A stretch of DNA of 64,000 bases from Planctomycetota bacterium (GCA_019456145.1 VRUL01000003.1:62001-126000); one strand, 5' to 3'. Numbered from the stretch's first letter, positions 8,960 through 20,200 are shown. A program made the numbers and translations. Notes: generated from the sequence alone by a model not told the origin.

Positions 8960-9021
8960 TACTTTACTACGTCTTTTTGTGTATTCGATTTTTTGGGTAT
9001 CTGATTTTACTTCTTAAGTTT

Positions 9022-10158
9022 TTAATTTCCTCTCGACCAGATTGGCCAGTCGTCGGCACCAGAGTCACTACTGCGCTCGCCGGCTTCGTCGATATTATTT
9101 TTGCCTTTGCTATAGAGCGTGAAATTTTCTTCGGTCAACTTGTAAACAAAAGAACCGCCGTTAATCGGATCGACAAGGATTTGTTCGGGGACAAGGTTTT
9201 TGATACCATCGAGGGTTTGGGGCCACCGGCCATTTGTGTTCCTGTAGCGTCTTAGAGCAATAAAGATTCGGTTGCTACGGCGGTCCGCAAGTTGTCGCAG
9301 GTACCTGTCCTGGATTAGCTCAACAGTGTCTTCGAGTCTTATGCCCTGCCACGCGAATTTTAAGCGGTCAAAGAGACCCTGGTTTTTTCTTCCGTACAGT
9401 GTTTCGAATTCGATAATCCTCGATGAAATTTCGGCCCAATTGTCTTTTGTATGTGGCAGGGCTGCTTCGATAGTCCTCAGGTGTTCTTGTGTTAAATTGC
9501 CTTCTACTATAAGACTCCTCATCCCGTCCAGAGCGCTTGAATCGACAAGGGTACCAAACAGAAAGTCTAATGTGACCGGTTGTTGACACAGATGATTTGC
9601 CATTTGAATAAGGCAGTGATATTTTTGAATGAAGGCGTCGACTCGGTCTTCTGCGATATCATTATTGGCTGCGTGGCTGAGTAAAGTAGACAATCTGCTC
9701 ATCGCCCTTACCTGTTCCATCCGGAAGGGCATTTGTTGAACATCGGTGATTATTGGAAAGCGGCATTCTTCCTTTTTAGAAGCCAGCAGCAGTGTGGATA
9801 TTGTTTCCTGCCGGCCATCAAGCCACTCCGCGAGTTCAGGATAATCTTTGCTCGACCAGGGTTCAAGTCCGGTCACGTAATCGAGTTCATCCATGAAGTC
9901 AGGCACAAGAGAGCTTTCATGGTAATTCTCCAGTAACTGATTGTAGATAATCGCGGCGTTTTCTTCATCAGGTATTGCGCGGGCAGCTTCGATTGCGGCA
10001 AGTTGTTCATCTACGGTTTCGAAATCCAACAGGTCGGTCTTCGACAAAAAATAGCAGCCAATCGCCACAATCAATATAGCAATCGCAACATACCTAATCC
10101 ACTTGGCCATGCGTTGGCTACTTCCCGAATTATTCTTTTTGGCTTTTTCTTCGGCCAT
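9022..10158 (-). CDS. Membrane-anchored protein, second of three tandem paralogues
   Basis: 378 residues, same architecture as its neighbours: basic tail, single transmembrane helix (YVAIAILIVAIGCYFLSK), helical region beginning TVDEQLAAIEAARAIPDEENAA, and the GRWPQTLDGIKNLVP / VDPINGGSFVYKLTEENFTLYSKGKNNIDE tail. The start codon overlaps the upstream paralogue's stop as TAATG (10160-10156), so translation is coupled. It ends shortly after the tail and lacks the longer charged end of the other two copies. The first ~65 residues are nearly identical to those of the 7751-8959 copy, indicating recent duplication or gene conversion. Confidence 0.82.
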   Translation of the reverse strand: MAEEKAKKNNSGSSQRMAKWIRYVAIAILIVAIGCYFLSKTDLLDFETVDEQLAAIEAARAIPDEENAAIIYNQLLENYHESSLVPDFMDELDYVTGLEPWSSKDYPELAEWLDGRQETISTLLLASKKEECRFPIITDVQQMPFRMEQVRAMSRLSTLLSHAANNDIAEDRVDAFIQKYHCLIQMANHLCQQPVTLDFLFGTLVDSSALDGMRSLIVEGNLTQEHLRTIEAALPHTKDNWAEISSRIIEFETLYGRKNQGLFDRLKFAWQGIRLEDTVELIQDRYLRQLADRRSNRIFIALRRYRNTNGRWPQTLDGIKNLVPEQILVDPINGGSFVYKLTEENFTLYSKGKNNIDEAGERSSDSGADDWPIWSRGN

Positions 10159-11336
10159 TACTTTACCACTTCTTTTGGCGTATTCGATTGTTGGGTATCA
10201 GCTTTTTCGTTTTTGGTTTTGCGGCTAACCGGCGGCCAGATTGTCCAGTCATCTTCGTATTCGTCTTCGTCGATATTATTTTTGCCTTTGCTGTAAAGCT
10301 TAAAACTGTCGCTGGTGAGCTTGTAAACGAAAGAACCATTATTGAACGGGTCTACGAAGATTTCTGCTTGAAGAGAGGATTGGATTATATCAAGACTTTC
10401 AGGCCAACGGCCGCTTTTATTCCTGTAGCGCCTTAGAGCAATAAGGATTCTATTTCCGCGGCATCTCCAAAGTTGTCGTCGCAGGTGCCCGTCCTGCATT
10501 CGCTCAATGTTGTCTTCGACTCTCATACCCTGCCATCCTAATTTTAAGCGGTCAAAAAGGTTGTAGTTCTTTCTTTCGAACAACGATTCGAATTCGATAA
10601 TCTTAGATGAGACTTCGGCCCAATTGTCTTTTGACTGTGGAATAGCTGCCTCAATAGCCTTCAGATGTTCTTCCGAAACGTCGCCTTCCAAAATAAGAGT
10701 TTTCATACTTCCCAAGGCAAGATCCTCAACAGCAAAACCGACCAGATAGTCAAGCAATACTGGCTGTTGACACAGGTGATTTCCCATTCTAATAATGCAT
10801 TTATATTTTTGTATGCCGGCATCAATTCTACCTTCTGCGATATCATTATTGACGGCACTGATGAGCAAACGAGCCCATCTACGCATTGCACGATCTTCCA
10901 TCTGGCCGGACATTTGTTGAACATCGGTGATTATCGGGAAGCGGCATTTTTCTTTTTTAGAGGCTTCGAGCAGTGTGGATATTATGTCCTGTATGTCCTT
11001 AAGCCACTCTGCACCCTCAGGATAATCTTTGCTCAACCATGGTTGGCGTCTAACTTCGATGCTGAGAGAGTCGGGCGGAAACTCACTTTCATCGTAATTT
11101 TCCAGCAGTTGATTGTAGATTATGGCGGCGTTTTCGGCGTCCGGTATTGCGTGGGCAGCTTGGATTGCGGCAAGTTGTTCATCTACGGTTTGGGAATTCA
11201 ACAGGTCGGTCTTCGACAAAAAATAGCAGCCTATCGCTAAAGCTAATATAGCAATCGCAACAAACCAAATCCACTTGGCCATGCGTTGGCCACTTCCAGG
11301 CTTTTCCTTTTCAGTCTGCTGATTCTTTTTAACCAT
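10158..11336 (-). CDS. Membrane-anchored protein, first of three tandem paralogues
   Basis: 392 residues and the most diverged of the trio. Basic N-tail with GSGQRMAKW, transmembrane helix FVAIAILALAIGCYFLSK, helical body with the shared VDEQLAAIQAAHAIPDAENAA and SKIIEFESLFERKN blocks, and the GRWPESLD / VDPFNNGSFVYKLTSDSFKLYSKGKNNIDED C-terminal module. A hydrophilic tail (SRKTKNEKADTQQSNTPKEVVK) extends beyond. It heads a probable operon with the two other copies and asnS. The N-terminal topology predicts a periplasmic body. No enzyme motif is recognised. Confidence 0.82.
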   Translation of the reverse strand: MVKKNQQTEKEKPGSGQRMAKWIWFVAIAILALAIGCYFLSKTDLLNSQTVDEQLAAIQAAHAIPDAENAAIIYNQLLENYDESEFPPDSLSIEVRRQPWLSKDYPEGAEWLKDIQDIISTLLEASKKEKCRFPIITDVQQMSGQMEDRAMRRWARLLISAVNNDIAEGRIDAGIQKYKCIIRMGNHLCQQPVLLDYLVGFAVEDLALGSMKTLILEGDVSEEHLKAIEAAIPQSKDNWAEVSSKIIEFESLFERKNYNLFDRLKLGWQGMRVEDNIERMQDGHLRRQLWRCRGNRILIALRRYRNKSGRWPESLDIIQSSLQAEIFVDPFNNGSFVYKLTSDSFKLYSKGKNNIDEDEYEDDWTIWPPVSRKTKNEKADTQQSNTPKEVVK

Positions 11337-11415
11337 CTCTTATGCGCTCCGACTCTCTATCAAATATATACGCTCAGATGGGTGGTTTTATTCAAGGCTT
11401 TTGGGCGCAGTTAAG

Positions 11416-12894
11416 TCAAAGGTCCAATTTTTCCCGCAGGTGGCTGAGCAATTGGTCTGTTGAAATTCTAATCTGCTCCATCGAATCCCGCTGGCGTACG
11501 GTGACGGTGTTGTCTTCTTTAGTCTGGCCATCAACGGTCAGGCAGAAGGGAGTGCCGGCTTCATCCTGTCTGCGGTAACGGCGGCCGACCGCGCCTTTCT
11601 GGTCATAGAAACAGTTGAAATATTTTTTGAGGTCATTGTAGATATTCTGCGCTATTTCGGGCATGCCATCTTTTTTGACCAATGGGAAGACTGCGGCTTT
11701 TATCGGGGCAAGGGCATGGTGGAACCGCAAAAGGTTTCTCTTTTGGCCGCGGACTTCTTCTTCGTCATAGGCGTCGACCAAAAAGGCCAGGGCGCTTCTG
11801 TCGATGCCGGCACTTGGCTCAATTACATAAGGGATGTAGCGCCTCTTCTGCTCATCATCGAAATACGAGAGCGGGCCTGACTGGTAATCTTCGGCCTCTT
11901 CGGATAGCTGGATTTTTGTCAGGTCGCGGTCATTTTCGAACCATTTATTGAGCGTTCTCATTCCCCGCTGATGCTGTCTGAGGTCGAAGTCGGTGCGGTT
12001 GGCGACGCCTTCGAGCTCCTGCCAATCGCCGGAGCCGAAGGGGAACCTGTATTCAACGTCGACGCAGGCCTTGGCATAGTGGGCCAGCTCGTCGGGGTCG
12101 TGTACTCGGAAGCGCAGGTTTTCTTTTTTAAGGCCCAAATCCGTATACCAGTTGAACCGAGCTTCTTTCCAGTGCTCGTACCACTTCTCATCGGTGCCCG
12201 GCTCGCAGAAGAATTCCAGTTCGGCCTGCTCAAATTCGCGCGTTCGGAAGATAAAGGCCTTGGTTGTCACCTCGTTGCGGAAGCTTTTTCCTATCTGTGC
12301 GATACCGAAGGGAATCTTGACCCTTGTGGTATCGAGGACGTTTCTGAAATTGGCGAAGATTCCCTGGGCCGTCTCAGGGCGAAGATAGAGAGTCATAGAA
12401 TCGTCGACGTTAGCGCCCATCTGCGTCTCGAACATCAGATTAAAGGGCATCGGCTCGGTAAACCGCCCTACCGTACCACAATTGGGACAAACTTTATTGC
12501 TCAAATCCTGAGCTTTTGCCAAAGCGGCATCGATTGCGATATGCTCTGTGTGTTCCTGGGCCTGCTCTGCGGCTTTTTCCTGCAGGTGGTCGACCCTGGT
12601 TCTGGTATTGCACTTTTTGCATTCTGCGACGAGGTCGGCGAACTGGTCTGTGTGGCCGGACGCCTTCCATACCAAAGGGTGCATAAGGATGCTGCAGTCC
12701 AGGCCGACAACGTCGTCTCGCATCTGGACGACCGCTTTCCACCAGGCCTTTCTGACGTTGCTCTTTAGTTCGACGCCGAGCGGGCCGTAGTCGTAGCAGC
12801 TTGCCAGCCCGCCGTAGATTTCGCTGGACTGAAATATAAAACCCCTTCGCTTACACAGCGATACGATGTCGTCAAGTTTGGTAATCTTATCCAT
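11416..12894 (-). CDS. glyS: Glycyl-tRNA synthetase, alpha2 (GlyQS) type
   Basis: About 492 residues. A single-chain, dimeric glycyl-tRNA synthetase of the kind found in eukaryotes, archaea and some bacteria. Visible: CKRRGFIFQSSEIYGGLASCYDYGPLGVELK at the N-terminus, motif 2 QIGKSFRNEVTTKAFIFRTREFEQAELEFF, motif 3 PSAGIDRSALAFL, and an anticodon domain ending GTPFCLTVDGQT and VTVRQRDSMEQIRI. A zinc-like CKKCNTRT / CPNCG pair lies in the insertion (residues ~95-165). I favour ATG at 12894, which has GGAG at proper spacing, over the GTG three codons upstream. About 80 bases separate it from the upstream end of the paralogue trio. Confidence 0.95.
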   Translation of the reverse strand: MDKITKLDDIVSLCKRRGFIFQSSEIYGGLASCYDYGPLGVELKSNVRKAWWKAVVQMRDDVVGLDCSILMHPLVWKASGHTDQFADLVAECKKCNTRTRVDHLQEKAAEQAQEHTEHIAIDAALAKAQDLSNKVCPNCGTVGRFTEPMPFNLMFETQMGANVDDSMTLYLRPETAQGIFANFRNVLDTTRVKIPFGIAQIGKSFRNEVTTKAFIFRTREFEQAELEFFCEPGTDEKWYEHWKEARFNWYTDLGLKKENLRFRVHDPDELAHYAKACVDVEYRFPFGSGDWQELEGVANRTDFDLRQHQRGMRTLNKWFENDRDLTKIQLSEEAEDYQSGPLSYFDDEQKRRYIPYVIEPSAGIDRSALAFLVDAYDEEEVRGQKRNLLRFHHALAPIKAAVFPLVKKDGMPEIAQNIYNDLKKYFNCFYDQKGAVGRRYRRQDEAGTPFCLTVDGQTKEDNTVTVRQRDSMEQIRISTDQLLSHLREKLDL

Positions 12895-13033
12895 ATTTTG
12901 CACTCCGAAAAATATAACCGGACGTATTATACAGCCGAGGGGACGAATTACAAGGATTGGAAAGAAAGACGCTATCAGATGAAGGCCAATACGGGGTAAA
13001 CCGCGGCGAAAAAGCCGATATGAGGACGGACGG

Positions 13034-13255
13034 TCAGAGAGAATCGTTTACGATATTTATGATCTTTTGAACAAGCTCAATGTGTCGCTGCTCATCTTCG
13101 GCGATTTTCCCAAATGTGTTTTTTATACGCTGGTTTTCGATACCCGGGTCTGAGGAAATCTTGATGTATAAATCCCGGGTGGACGCTTCAAACGACTTCA
13201 TCGTCTCGAACTCGCCGATTATCTTGTCTTTATCGTGCTGTTTTATCTTTGCCAT
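13034..13255 (-). CDS. Small ferritin-like (two-helix) protein
   Basis: 73 residues predicted as two helices: one with EFETMKSFEASTRDLY and one with AEDEQRHIELVQKI. The E55-x-x-H58 pair is the type of metal-ligand motif found in rubrerythrin/ferritin-like helices, but only half of a four-helix bundle is present. Its start overlaps the end of the gene upstream (13230-13511) by 26 bases, and that product also looks like two helices ending in an R-R-H motif. I infer that they pair as a split bundle. Not assigned to a named family. Confidence 0.6.
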   Translation of the reverse strand: MAKIKQHDKDKIIGEFETMKSFEASTRDLYIKISSDPGIENQRIKNTFGKIAEDEQRHIELVQKIINIVNDSL

Positions 13256-13511
13256 ACTGCTCTATCAATCCGCTGATTGTTTTTCTGTGCCTTCGGGTAT
13301 CCTCGATGAGTATTATCAGGTGCTTTCGGATTTCCTGAAATACGTTTAGGTCCATTCCGGCCGGCCAGTTGTCCGGGTCCATATAGTCCTTATATACACT
13401 ATTACTAATCTCGTCCTCCATATCAAGCGCAGATGCGAGGAAGCCGGCTAAGGTATCAGGCTTTTGCCCTGCAGGTCTTTCGGTATCATTGTTGGCCGCA
13501 TTTTCATTCAT
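13230..13511 (-). CDS. Small helical protein paired with the ferritin-like ORF
   Basis: 93 residues from the ATG at 13511. A polar Asn/Ala-rich start (MNENAANNDTERPAGQ) precedes helix 1 (LAGFLASALDMEDEISNSVYKDYM), a turn DPDNWPAGMD, and helix 2 (FQEIRKHLIILIEDTRRHRKTISGLIEQYG). Glu and His residues are placed as in ferritin-like bundles. The longer in-frame extension to 13613 has no signal and no SD; the chosen ATG also has only a weak SD, so the start is uncertain. Overlapping neighbours suggest one transcript with 13034-13255. Confidence 0.55.
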   Translation of the reverse strand: MNENAANNDTERPAGQKPDTLAGFLASALDMEDEISNSVYKDYMDPDNWPAGMDLNVFQEIRKHLIILIEDTRRHRKTISGLIEQYGKDKTAR

Positions 13512-13731
13512 AATTTCAAAGTACGAGATTTTCCGGCCTCTGTCAATATTTTTAATGTTCTTGCCGGGCCCTAATACGTACTGTCTCCTGACTAAATATG
13601 CCTGGCGAATCACGAATTGGGCGAGCCTTATGAGAAGATTTGGGCTTGACGAGTGGTGGGATTGAAGATATCATAAAACCTGAATCATACGTAGCATAGC
13701 TTTATTCTGTATTACTGGTCAGAAGAGATTT

Positions 13732-14037
13732 ATGAATAAAAAGTTGGTTTTAAATAAAGAGAAAATCGCAGATTTTTGCGAGCGTCATCACATTCACCGG
13801 TTGGCGATTTTTGGTTCGGCCCTGCGTGGTGATTTTGGGCCGGGAAGCGATGTGGATGTGTTAGTAGATTTTATGCCCGGACATACTCCGGGTTTCTTTC
13901 GGTTATTCGATATGGAAGAAGAATTATCCAGCTTATTCGGTGACTATAAGGTGGATATGCGAACACCAGAGGACCTGAGCCGATATTTCCGTGATGAGGT
14001 TGTTGCCACAGCGGAGGTGCAGTATGTTCAAGAATGA
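13732..14037 (+). CDS. mntA: MntA-type nucleotidyltransferase antitoxin
   Basis: 101 residues with the minimal nucleotidyltransferase signature GS-x10-D-x-D: G28-S29 ... D40-V-D42 (FGSALRGDFGPGSDVDVLV). This family AMPylates a tyrosine in the partner HEPN toxin to silence it. The 3' end overlaps the HEPN gene by 14 bases, as usual for the pair. It sits alone on the plus strand between minus-strand housekeeping genes. Cytosolic. Confidence 0.9.
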   Translation: MNKKLVLNKEKIADFCERHHIHRLAIFGSALRGDFGPGSDVDVLVDFMPGHTPGFFRLFDMEEELSSLFGDYKVDMRTPEDLSRYFRDEVVATAEVQYVQE

Positions 14038-14359
14038 CAGTGTTCGTATTCGCCATATTCTCGATTCTGCCCGAGAAGCGATTAGCTTTGCAGATAATCG
14101 CAGCCGGACGGATCTGGATACCGATCGCAAGCTGAACTTGTCTCTGGTTCGACTGCTCGAAATCATTGGGGAGGCAGCACGTGGTATTTCGGAGGACTTT
14201 CGACAAAATCATCCTGATTTACCGTGGAACAAAATGGTTGGAATGCGGGATCGCCTTATCCACGGATATTTTGATGTCAATCTTGATGTAGTGTGGGAGA
14301 CAATCACTGAGGACCTACCGGATCTTGTTGCCCAATTGGAAAAGATGGTGGGCGATTAA
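14024..14359 (+). CDS. hepT: HepT-type HEPN ribonuclease toxin
   Basis: 111 residues from the ATG at 14024; an ATG 11 codons upstream lies inside the antitoxin gene without reason to prefer it. The HEPN signature R-x4-H-x-Y is intact as R75-DRLI-H80-G-Y82, in the conserved MVGMRDRLIHGYFDVN context, with VRLLEIIGEAARGIS upstream. The family cleaves RNA or trims tRNA ends, and Tyr82 is the residue AMPylated by MntA in characterised pairs. Completes a type VII toxin-antitoxin module with the preceding gene. Confidence 0.92.
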   Translation: MFKNDSVRIRHILDSAREAISFADNRSRTDLDTDRKLNLSLVRLLEIIGEAARGISEDFRQNHPDLPWNKMVGMRDRLIHGYFDVNLDVVWETITEDLPDLVAQLEKMVGD

Positions 14360-14461
14360 GGCCTGATCTGACCGCAGATTACAAGGCTTTCGCGGAGATT
14401 TTTCACGAGATACACTTCACCAGGTACGAATCACGAATTGTCAGGACCTTTTGACGGGATT

Positions 14462-17089
14462 TTATTTTTCGTCAATTTCGTTTTTTATTTCGTTCAGTAA
14501 ATTAATCGCTTCTATCGGTGTTAGGTTATTAATATCTGTTGAGGCGAGTTTGTCTAAAACGGATTTGTGTTTTTGGACGAAGAGGGAATCTTTGTCGGGT
14601 TCTTTTGTTTTGTGGCGGGAGAGGTGTTCGCCGGTGGCTTCCTTTTGGAAGGTGCTCTCTAATTCTTCGAGGATTTCTTTTGATCTATCCAAGATAGACT
14701 TTGGGACGCCAGCCAGCTTTGCAACGTGGATGCCGTAGCTTTTGTCGGTTCCGCCGGGCAGAATCTTGTGTAAAAATACGACCTCGTCCATCCATTCGCG
14801 GACGGCAACGTTGCAGTTCTTAACATTCGTAAACAGTTCGGCCAATTCGGTCAGCTCGTGATAATGGGTCGCAAAAAGCGTACGACATTTAATTTTGTTT
14901 GCGATATGCTCTGTAATCGCCCAGGCAAGGGACAAGCCATCGTAAGTGCTCGTGCCGCGGCCGACCTCATCGAGTATTACAAGGGATTTTTCGGTTGCGT
15001 TGTTTATGATGTTTGCGGTTTCGGTCATTTCGACCATAAAGGTCGACTGGCCTCGGACAAGCTCATCTGAAGCACCAACGCGAGTGAAGATTCTATCGAC
15101 CAGGCCGATAGTCGCGTCTTTAGCGGGGATGAAAGAGCCGGTCTGTGCCATCAGGACAAGCAAAGCTACCTGCCTTATATAAGTGCTCTTTCCGCTCATA
15201 TTCGGGCCTGTTACAAGTATAACATCGCCGGCTTTTTCGCCCAACTCGATGTCGTTAGGTACAAACTCGGAGCCGAGCGTTTCAGCCACGACGGGATGTT
15301 TGCCTTCGTTTATAAGTAACTCGCCACCATCGGTCATTCTTGGGCGGATGTAGCCGCGTCGCTTGGAAAGGTACGCAAGTGCTGCAAGACAATCGCACTG
15401 TGCGATAGTATCGGCAAGGGCCTGCAATCGGCTGACATACTGGACGGCCTGTCGGCGGACGTCTTCGAAGAGCTGCTGCTCCAATTCGAGGGCCTCTTCG
15501 GCGGCGCTGAGTGCCTTGGTTTCGTATTGCTTTAGCTCGTCAGTGATGTATCGCTCTGCGTTTTTGATTGTTTGCTTGCGGACATAATCGTCCGGCACCT
15601 TATCGGCTGCGGAACGACTAATCTCGATGTAGTAGCCGAAGACCTTGTTGTAGCCGATCCTCAGATTTCGTATGCCGGTCCGCTCGATTTGCTGCTTCTG
15701 ATAATTGCGGAGCCAGCTTTGGCCGTCTTTTGAAATTGATCTGAGGCGGTCAAGCTCTTCGGAAAATCCTGCCCTTATGACGCCGCCATCTCGAAGATGC
15801 GATGGACATTGCGGCTCGATTGCAACCTCAAGCAGATCTGCTAATTCGTCCATACTGTCGCACTTACCGGCTAAACTCGTAAGCAAATCTGCTCTGAATT
15901 GTCGGAGAGTATCCCGCAGCAACGGTATCCGGCGAAGTGTTGCCGTAAGGGCCACCAAGTCCCTTGGGCTTGCCCTGAATGTGCTGATGCGTGCTGCGAT
16001 TCGCTCCGGGTCGGCCAATGCTGAAAGCAATTTGCGAATGTCGGCCAGCTTTGTATCTGTGTCTTTTAATTCTTCGACGGCGTCCTGACGCAGCTCTATT
16101 GATGAAAGGTCACAGAGCGGCATACAGAGCCAGGACCTGAACTTGCGAGCACCCACGCCTGTAAGCGTTTCATCGAGGCAGTCGAGCAGCGTACCCCTTT
16201 GGGTTTCGGTGCGAATGGTTCGAAGGACTTCCAAGCTTCGCAGTGTGGCAGGGTCAATTTGCAGGAATTCTTTGCGATTGATTTTTTTCAGACTCCGGAT
16301 GTGGCCCAGAGTGGTCTTTTGCGTTTCGTTGAGGTATTCAATGATGGCGCCGGCAGGAGTAATGAGACCATCATCATTGTCACTGATGCCGAAACCTTCG
16401 AGGGTAGCGGTGCCGAAATGCTTCAGCAGGCGCTGTCTTGCCTGATATGGGTCGAAATACCAGGCGGGGCGCTCGGTTACGATGGCGCGGGTGAGCTGCT
16501 CGACATCTTTGGCGAGCTTTCTGGTCTCGGCTTCAAATAGTTCGCCTCGTCTATCGGGCAGCAGACACTCTGCGGGGGAGAGGCGCAGCAGCTCATCGAG
16601 CAGTTTTTCTTCGGGCAGGTCCTGGATGAAGAAGTGGCCGGTTGAGATGTCGACCCAGCTTACAGCGGCCCGATGTTTTGTGCCGAGACCTACGGCGCAG
16701 AGGAAATTGTCCTCTTTTGCATCGAGCATGGTATCGTCGGTGATAGTACCGGGCGTGACGATTCGGACAACGTCACGTTTGACGACGCCCTTTGCGGTTT
16801 TAGGGTCTTCGACCTGCTCACAGACGGCGACCCTGTAGCCGGCCTGCAACATTTTTTTCAGGTATCCGTCGACGGCGTGATAGGGTACGCCGGCCAGTGG
16901 GATGGGATTGCTGCCTTTGCTTCGGCTGGTGAGCGTCAGGCCGCAGACGCGAGAGCAGGTTTTGGCATCCTCGTAGAAGGTCTCGTAGAAATCGCCCATG
17001 CGAAAAAACAGTATGCAATCGGGGTATTTTTGCTTGAACTTTGCGAACTGCTTCATCGCAGGCGTTAGTTTTCCATCTGTGGCGGCCAT
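14462..17089 (-). CDS. mutS: DNA mismatch repair protein MutS
   Basis: 875 residues, normal MutS1 length. The N-terminal mismatch-recognition domain has the F-x-E motif in FFRMGDFYETFYEDA. Domains II-IV follow (CLDETLTGVGARKFRSWLCMPL clamp region), then the ATPase with Walker A TGPNMSGKSTYIRQVA, Walker B LVILDEVGRGTSTYDG and LFATHYHELTEL. It recognises mispairs and recruits MutL; no mutL lies in this window. The gene starts 9 bases after the end of the mnmE-like gene on the same strand, as the last member of the rpmA-obg-coaX-mnmE-mutS cluster. Confidence 0.97.
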   Translation of the reverse strand: MAATDGKLTPAMKQFAKFKQKYPDCILFFRMGDFYETFYEDAKTCSRVCGLTLTSRSKGSNPIPLAGVPYHAVDGYLKKMLQAGYRVAVCEQVEDPKTAKGVVKRDVVRIVTPGTITDDTMLDAKEDNFLCAVGLGTKHRAAVSWVDISTGHFFIQDLPEEKLLDELLRLSPAECLLPDRRGELFEAETRKLAKDVEQLTRAIVTERPAWYFDPYQARQRLLKHFGTATLEGFGISDNDDGLITPAGAIIEYLNETQKTTLGHIRSLKKINRKEFLQIDPATLRSLEVLRTIRTETQRGTLLDCLDETLTGVGARKFRSWLCMPLCDLSSIELRQDAVEELKDTDTKLADIRKLLSALADPERIAARISTFRASPRDLVALTATLRRIPLLRDTLRQFRADLLTSLAGKCDSMDELADLLEVAIEPQCPSHLRDGGVIRAGFSEELDRLRSISKDGQSWLRNYQKQQIERTGIRNLRIGYNKVFGYYIEISRSAADKVPDDYVRKQTIKNAERYITDELKQYETKALSAAEEALELEQQLFEDVRRQAVQYVSRLQALADTIAQCDCLAALAYLSKRRGYIRPRMTDGGELLINEGKHPVVAETLGSEFVPNDIELGEKAGDVILVTGPNMSGKSTYIRQVALLVLMAQTGSFIPAKDATIGLVDRIFTRVGASDELVRGQSTFMVEMTETANIINNATEKSLVILDEVGRGTSTYDGLSLAWAITEHIANKIKCRTLFATHYHELTELAELFTNVKNCNVAVREWMDEVVFLHKILPGGTDKSYGIHVAKLAGVPKSILDRSKEILEELESTFQKEATGEHLSRHKTKEPDKDSLFVQKHKSVLDKLASTDINNLTPIEAINLLNEIKNEIDEK

Positions 17090-17098
17090 AGTGCAAGA

Positions 17099-18307
17099 TT
17101 ATACATGAAGCCGACCGTTTAACAACTCTGTTATGATTGAGGCGGCCTGTTCTTTGGATTTGACGTTTTTGAGTTGCTTTAGCAGGTTCTCCTGCCGGAG
17201 AGTGAAACAGACAGTAGTATGCAAGTCAAAATCGGCTACGCCTGTAAGCTTTTGGATTTTTCCTGTGAGGTCTTCGATACCGGTCTGGAATTTTGCACTT
17301 ATCTGAACTGTGTTTGCTAAAATCCCTGGCAATTTGCCTGTATCGAACCTGGCGGGCAGGTCGGATTTGTTCAAGACCGTCAAGACTTTCCCTTTTGGTT
17401 TGCTCAGGGCAAGTTTGTCAGCGATTTTTTCAAGGAGCCGGTCGTCAATGTGTTCTACAGGCCGGCTGATATCCAAAACGAGCAAAACCAAATCTGCGTC
17501 TTCTAAAATCTGAGCGGTTTTTTGCTGAGATGCTTTTTCAACAACACGTTCAGACGCTGCTGCAAGCTCCTGACCCATTCCTGCGGTATCAATCAGTTCA
17601 ACCGAAAGCGGACCGATTTTGCACCGGGCTGAGACCCAATCCCGGGTTGTGCCTTTAATGTCGGTCACTATTGCCTTCTGTCGGCCTGCAAGGCAGTTTA
17701 ACAGTGTGCTTTTGCCGGTGTTCGGCGGGCCTGCAATGACGGCCTTGCAGCCGGTGATAATCAGTTTCGCCGGCTGGCTGTTTTTAAGTATGCGTCCAGC
17801 ATCATTTTTGATTTGTCCAATAGATTCTACGCTTATGTTCTCCAGCCATTCCGCTATCTTTTCGCTTAGGCCGGCATGGATTTGGTTTGCGATTAATTTT
17901 GTGCCCTGGATTGTTTTGACTCTGGGTTGGATGAGTTTGGCTTCGAGTTCGATTGTATTGATGTGTTTTTGTTCCGACATGGTTTTGGTTAGAAGCTGGT
18001 CTGCGGTCAGGAGTTTGACGCCCTGCCGCCGGAGCAATTGCATTATCATCTCTACAATGAGGGGGTTACCGTGACAGTTTATGGCGAAAGTATCGGGCCC
18101 CTCGCAACCGATTGTAACATGGTCGATGGTCTCTTCTGTATCGACGATTGTGCCGAGCAGTATTTTGCCGGGTTGAAGGGTTGCCTGCTCTTTGCCAGCA
18201 GGTTTGAATATTTTTTTTATAACGGCTTCGGCTGTGTCACCGAAGAGCTGGATGGTTGATATTGCGCCGGTTCCTTTGCCGGTCATTACTGCAGCGAAAG
18301 CAGTCAT
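17099..18307 (-). CDS. MnmE/TrmE-like GTPase lacking the C-terminal CxGK motif
   Basis: 402 residues versus about 450 for MnmE. The N-terminal folate-binding TrmE domain is recognisable (FAAVMTGKGTGAISTIQLFG), the helical domain is interrupted by the G domain with G1 AGPPNTGKST, G2 GTTRD, G3 DTAG and G4 NKSD. The protein ends ...ELLNGRLHV without the family's terminal C-(I/L/V)-G-K, whose cysteine is needed for tRNA wobble-uridine modification together with MnmG. It may be a divergent or non-catalytic relative. Starts 3 bases downstream of coaX's stop. Confidence 0.82.
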   Translation of the reverse strand: MTAFAAVMTGKGTGAISTIQLFGDTAEAVIKKIFKPAGKEQATLQPGKILLGTIVDTEETIDHVTIGCEGPDTFAINCHGNPLIVEMIMQLLRRQGVKLLTADQLLTKTMSEQKHINTIELEAKLIQPRVKTIQGTKLIANQIHAGLSEKIAEWLENISVESIGQIKNDAGRILKNSQPAKLIITGCKAVIAGPPNTGKSTLLNCLAGRQKAIVTDIKGTTRDWVSARCKIGPLSVELIDTAGMGQELAAASERVVEKASQQKTAQILEDADLVLLVLDISRPVEHIDDRLLEKIADKLALSKPKGKVLTVLNKSDLPARFDTGKLPGILANTVQISAKFQTGIEDLTGKIQKLTGVADFDLHTTVCFTLRQENLLKQLKNVKSKEQAASIITELLNGRLHV

Positions 18308-18310
18308 AGG

Positions 18311-20196
<1,886 letters not shown>

Positions 20197-20200
20197 TCAC

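Noticed and set aside
11971..12768. Plus-strand open frame opposite glyS
   Set aside because: Codon-usage shadow of the GC-rich synthetase gene; glyS has all class II motifs.
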